Shown one piece after another: positions 54,609 through 54,963 of a stretch of 54,963 nt of DNA (positions are counted from its first letter, which is position 1; each line of letters begins with the position of its first letter). The translations under genes were made by a program, and so were the position numbers. Below the pieces are notes generated by a model that saw nothing but the letters and a program-made list of their open reading frames with translations, had not been told where the DNA came from and ran no database searches. The DNA is from a virus, in the IMG/VR virus record IMGVR_UViG_3300048030_000422, positions 1 to 54,963 of that record. One strand, written 5' to 3'.

Positions 54609-54630
54609 GCTAGAGAAATGGAGAATATTC

Positions 54631-54963
54631 GTGTTTAACAAAGCCGCAGTGTTTACTGACATACATTTAGGTATGAAGGGTAACTCACGTGTCCACAATC
54701 AGGACTGTGAGGACTATATCGAGTGGTATATTGAACAAGCTAAGACTCACGGATGTGAAACTGGCTTGTTTTGTGGCGACTGGCACCATAATAGAAACAG
54801 TCTTAACCTTACAACTATGGATACAACTATTAGGCTGCTAGAAAAACTAGGTGCTGCCTTTGAAAACTTTTATATGTTTGCTGGTAACCACGACTTGTAC
54901 TACAAAGACAAGCGTGATATCAGTTCAACTGAGTTTGCAAGACACATACCGGGCATTACCGTA
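54631..54963 (+). CDS. 47: Recombination endonuclease subunit gp47 (partial, 3' end beyond window)
   Basis: Translated by hand from a GTG at 54631-54633; an ATG at 54619 is out of frame and closes quickly. The first ~110 residues show metallophosphoesterase motifs of the Mre11/SbcD family: FTDIHLG (Asp and His ligands), CGDWHHNR (second metal Asp, here GDWHH) and AGNHDLYY (GNHD). With gp46 it forms the T4 double-strand-break resection complex. It is the second plus-strand gene after gp55, with its own promoter and GGAGA site. Confidence 0.88.
   Translation, partial: MFNKAAVFTDIHLGMKGNSRVHNQDCEDYIEWYIEQAKTHGCETGLFCGDWHHNRNSLNLTTMDTTIRLLEKLGAAFENFYMFAGNHDLYYKDKRDISSTEFARHIPGITV

Noticed and set aside
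1-54963. tRNA genes, CRISPR arrays, insertion sequences, photosynthesis genes
   Set aside because: I looked for cloverleaf-like or repeat-spacer patterns and for transposase, integrase or psb-type proteins and saw none; a covariance-model scan would be needed to exclude small RNAs.

Overview
The window looks like part of the genome of a tailed, T4-like (contractile-tail) marine bacteriophage. The sequence is AT-rich, genes are packed with 1 to 22 nt start/stop overlaps, and a recognisable T4-type baseplate and transcription set is present: gp53, gp5, gp25, gp6, the late sigma factor gp55 and recombination nuclease subunit gp47. No photosynthesis, integrase, tRNA or CRISPR sequence is visible. 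A marine heterotroph phage (for example a pelagimyophage) is a reasonable guess, but the host cannot be read from this sequence.

Layout. (1) Positions 1-8870 hold a dense array of radical SAM (rSAM) enzymes, mostly on the minus strand: five complete, one cut by the window edge, and one on the plus strand at 6592. A PP-loop ATPase and a short-chain dehydrogenase are interleaved. (2) Positions 8849-14327 (minus) hold an isochorismatase-like protein, a UDP-glucose/GDP-mannose-dehydrogenase-like protein, an unrecognised protein with an EKS-type C-terminal region, a small protein, a repeat-plus-methyltransferase fusion and a four-module glycosyltransferase-like protein. (3) 14394-15842 (plus) is a fibre-like protein with its own late promoter. 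(4) 15820-21258 (minus) holds a GNAT-like protein, an eighth rSAM enzyme, three glycosyltransferases and two small proteins, behind a sigma70-type promoter at 21285-21313. (5) 21317-53678 (minus) is the late tail module: two related appendage proteins, three fibre proteins with a shared N-terminal module (one with a tail-collar domain), a 4592-residue giant structural protein, then gp6, gp25, two hub-type proteins, gp5, gp53 and a tube-cap-like protein. (6) From 53753 the plus strand carries gp55 and gp47, each behind its own sigma70-type promoter.

Regulation can be read directly. Four promoters have exactly 17-nt spacers; two of these are perfect TTGACA-N17-TATAAT. T4-type late elements (xxTAAATA) precede structural genes. 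Early and late promoters sit back to back in the divergent gaps at 14328-14393 and 53679-53752. A third divergent gap (6560-6591) has two abutting late-type elements.

The most unusual content is the accessory locus: eight rSAM proteins of at least three architectures, with glycosyltransferases, a nucleotide-sugar-dehydrogenase homologue, a methyltransferase and an acetyltransferase-like protein, around a single late fibre gene. I infer an elaborate modification pathway acting on a virion protein, a surface glycan or a small peptide. The substrate cannot be identified from sequence alone.
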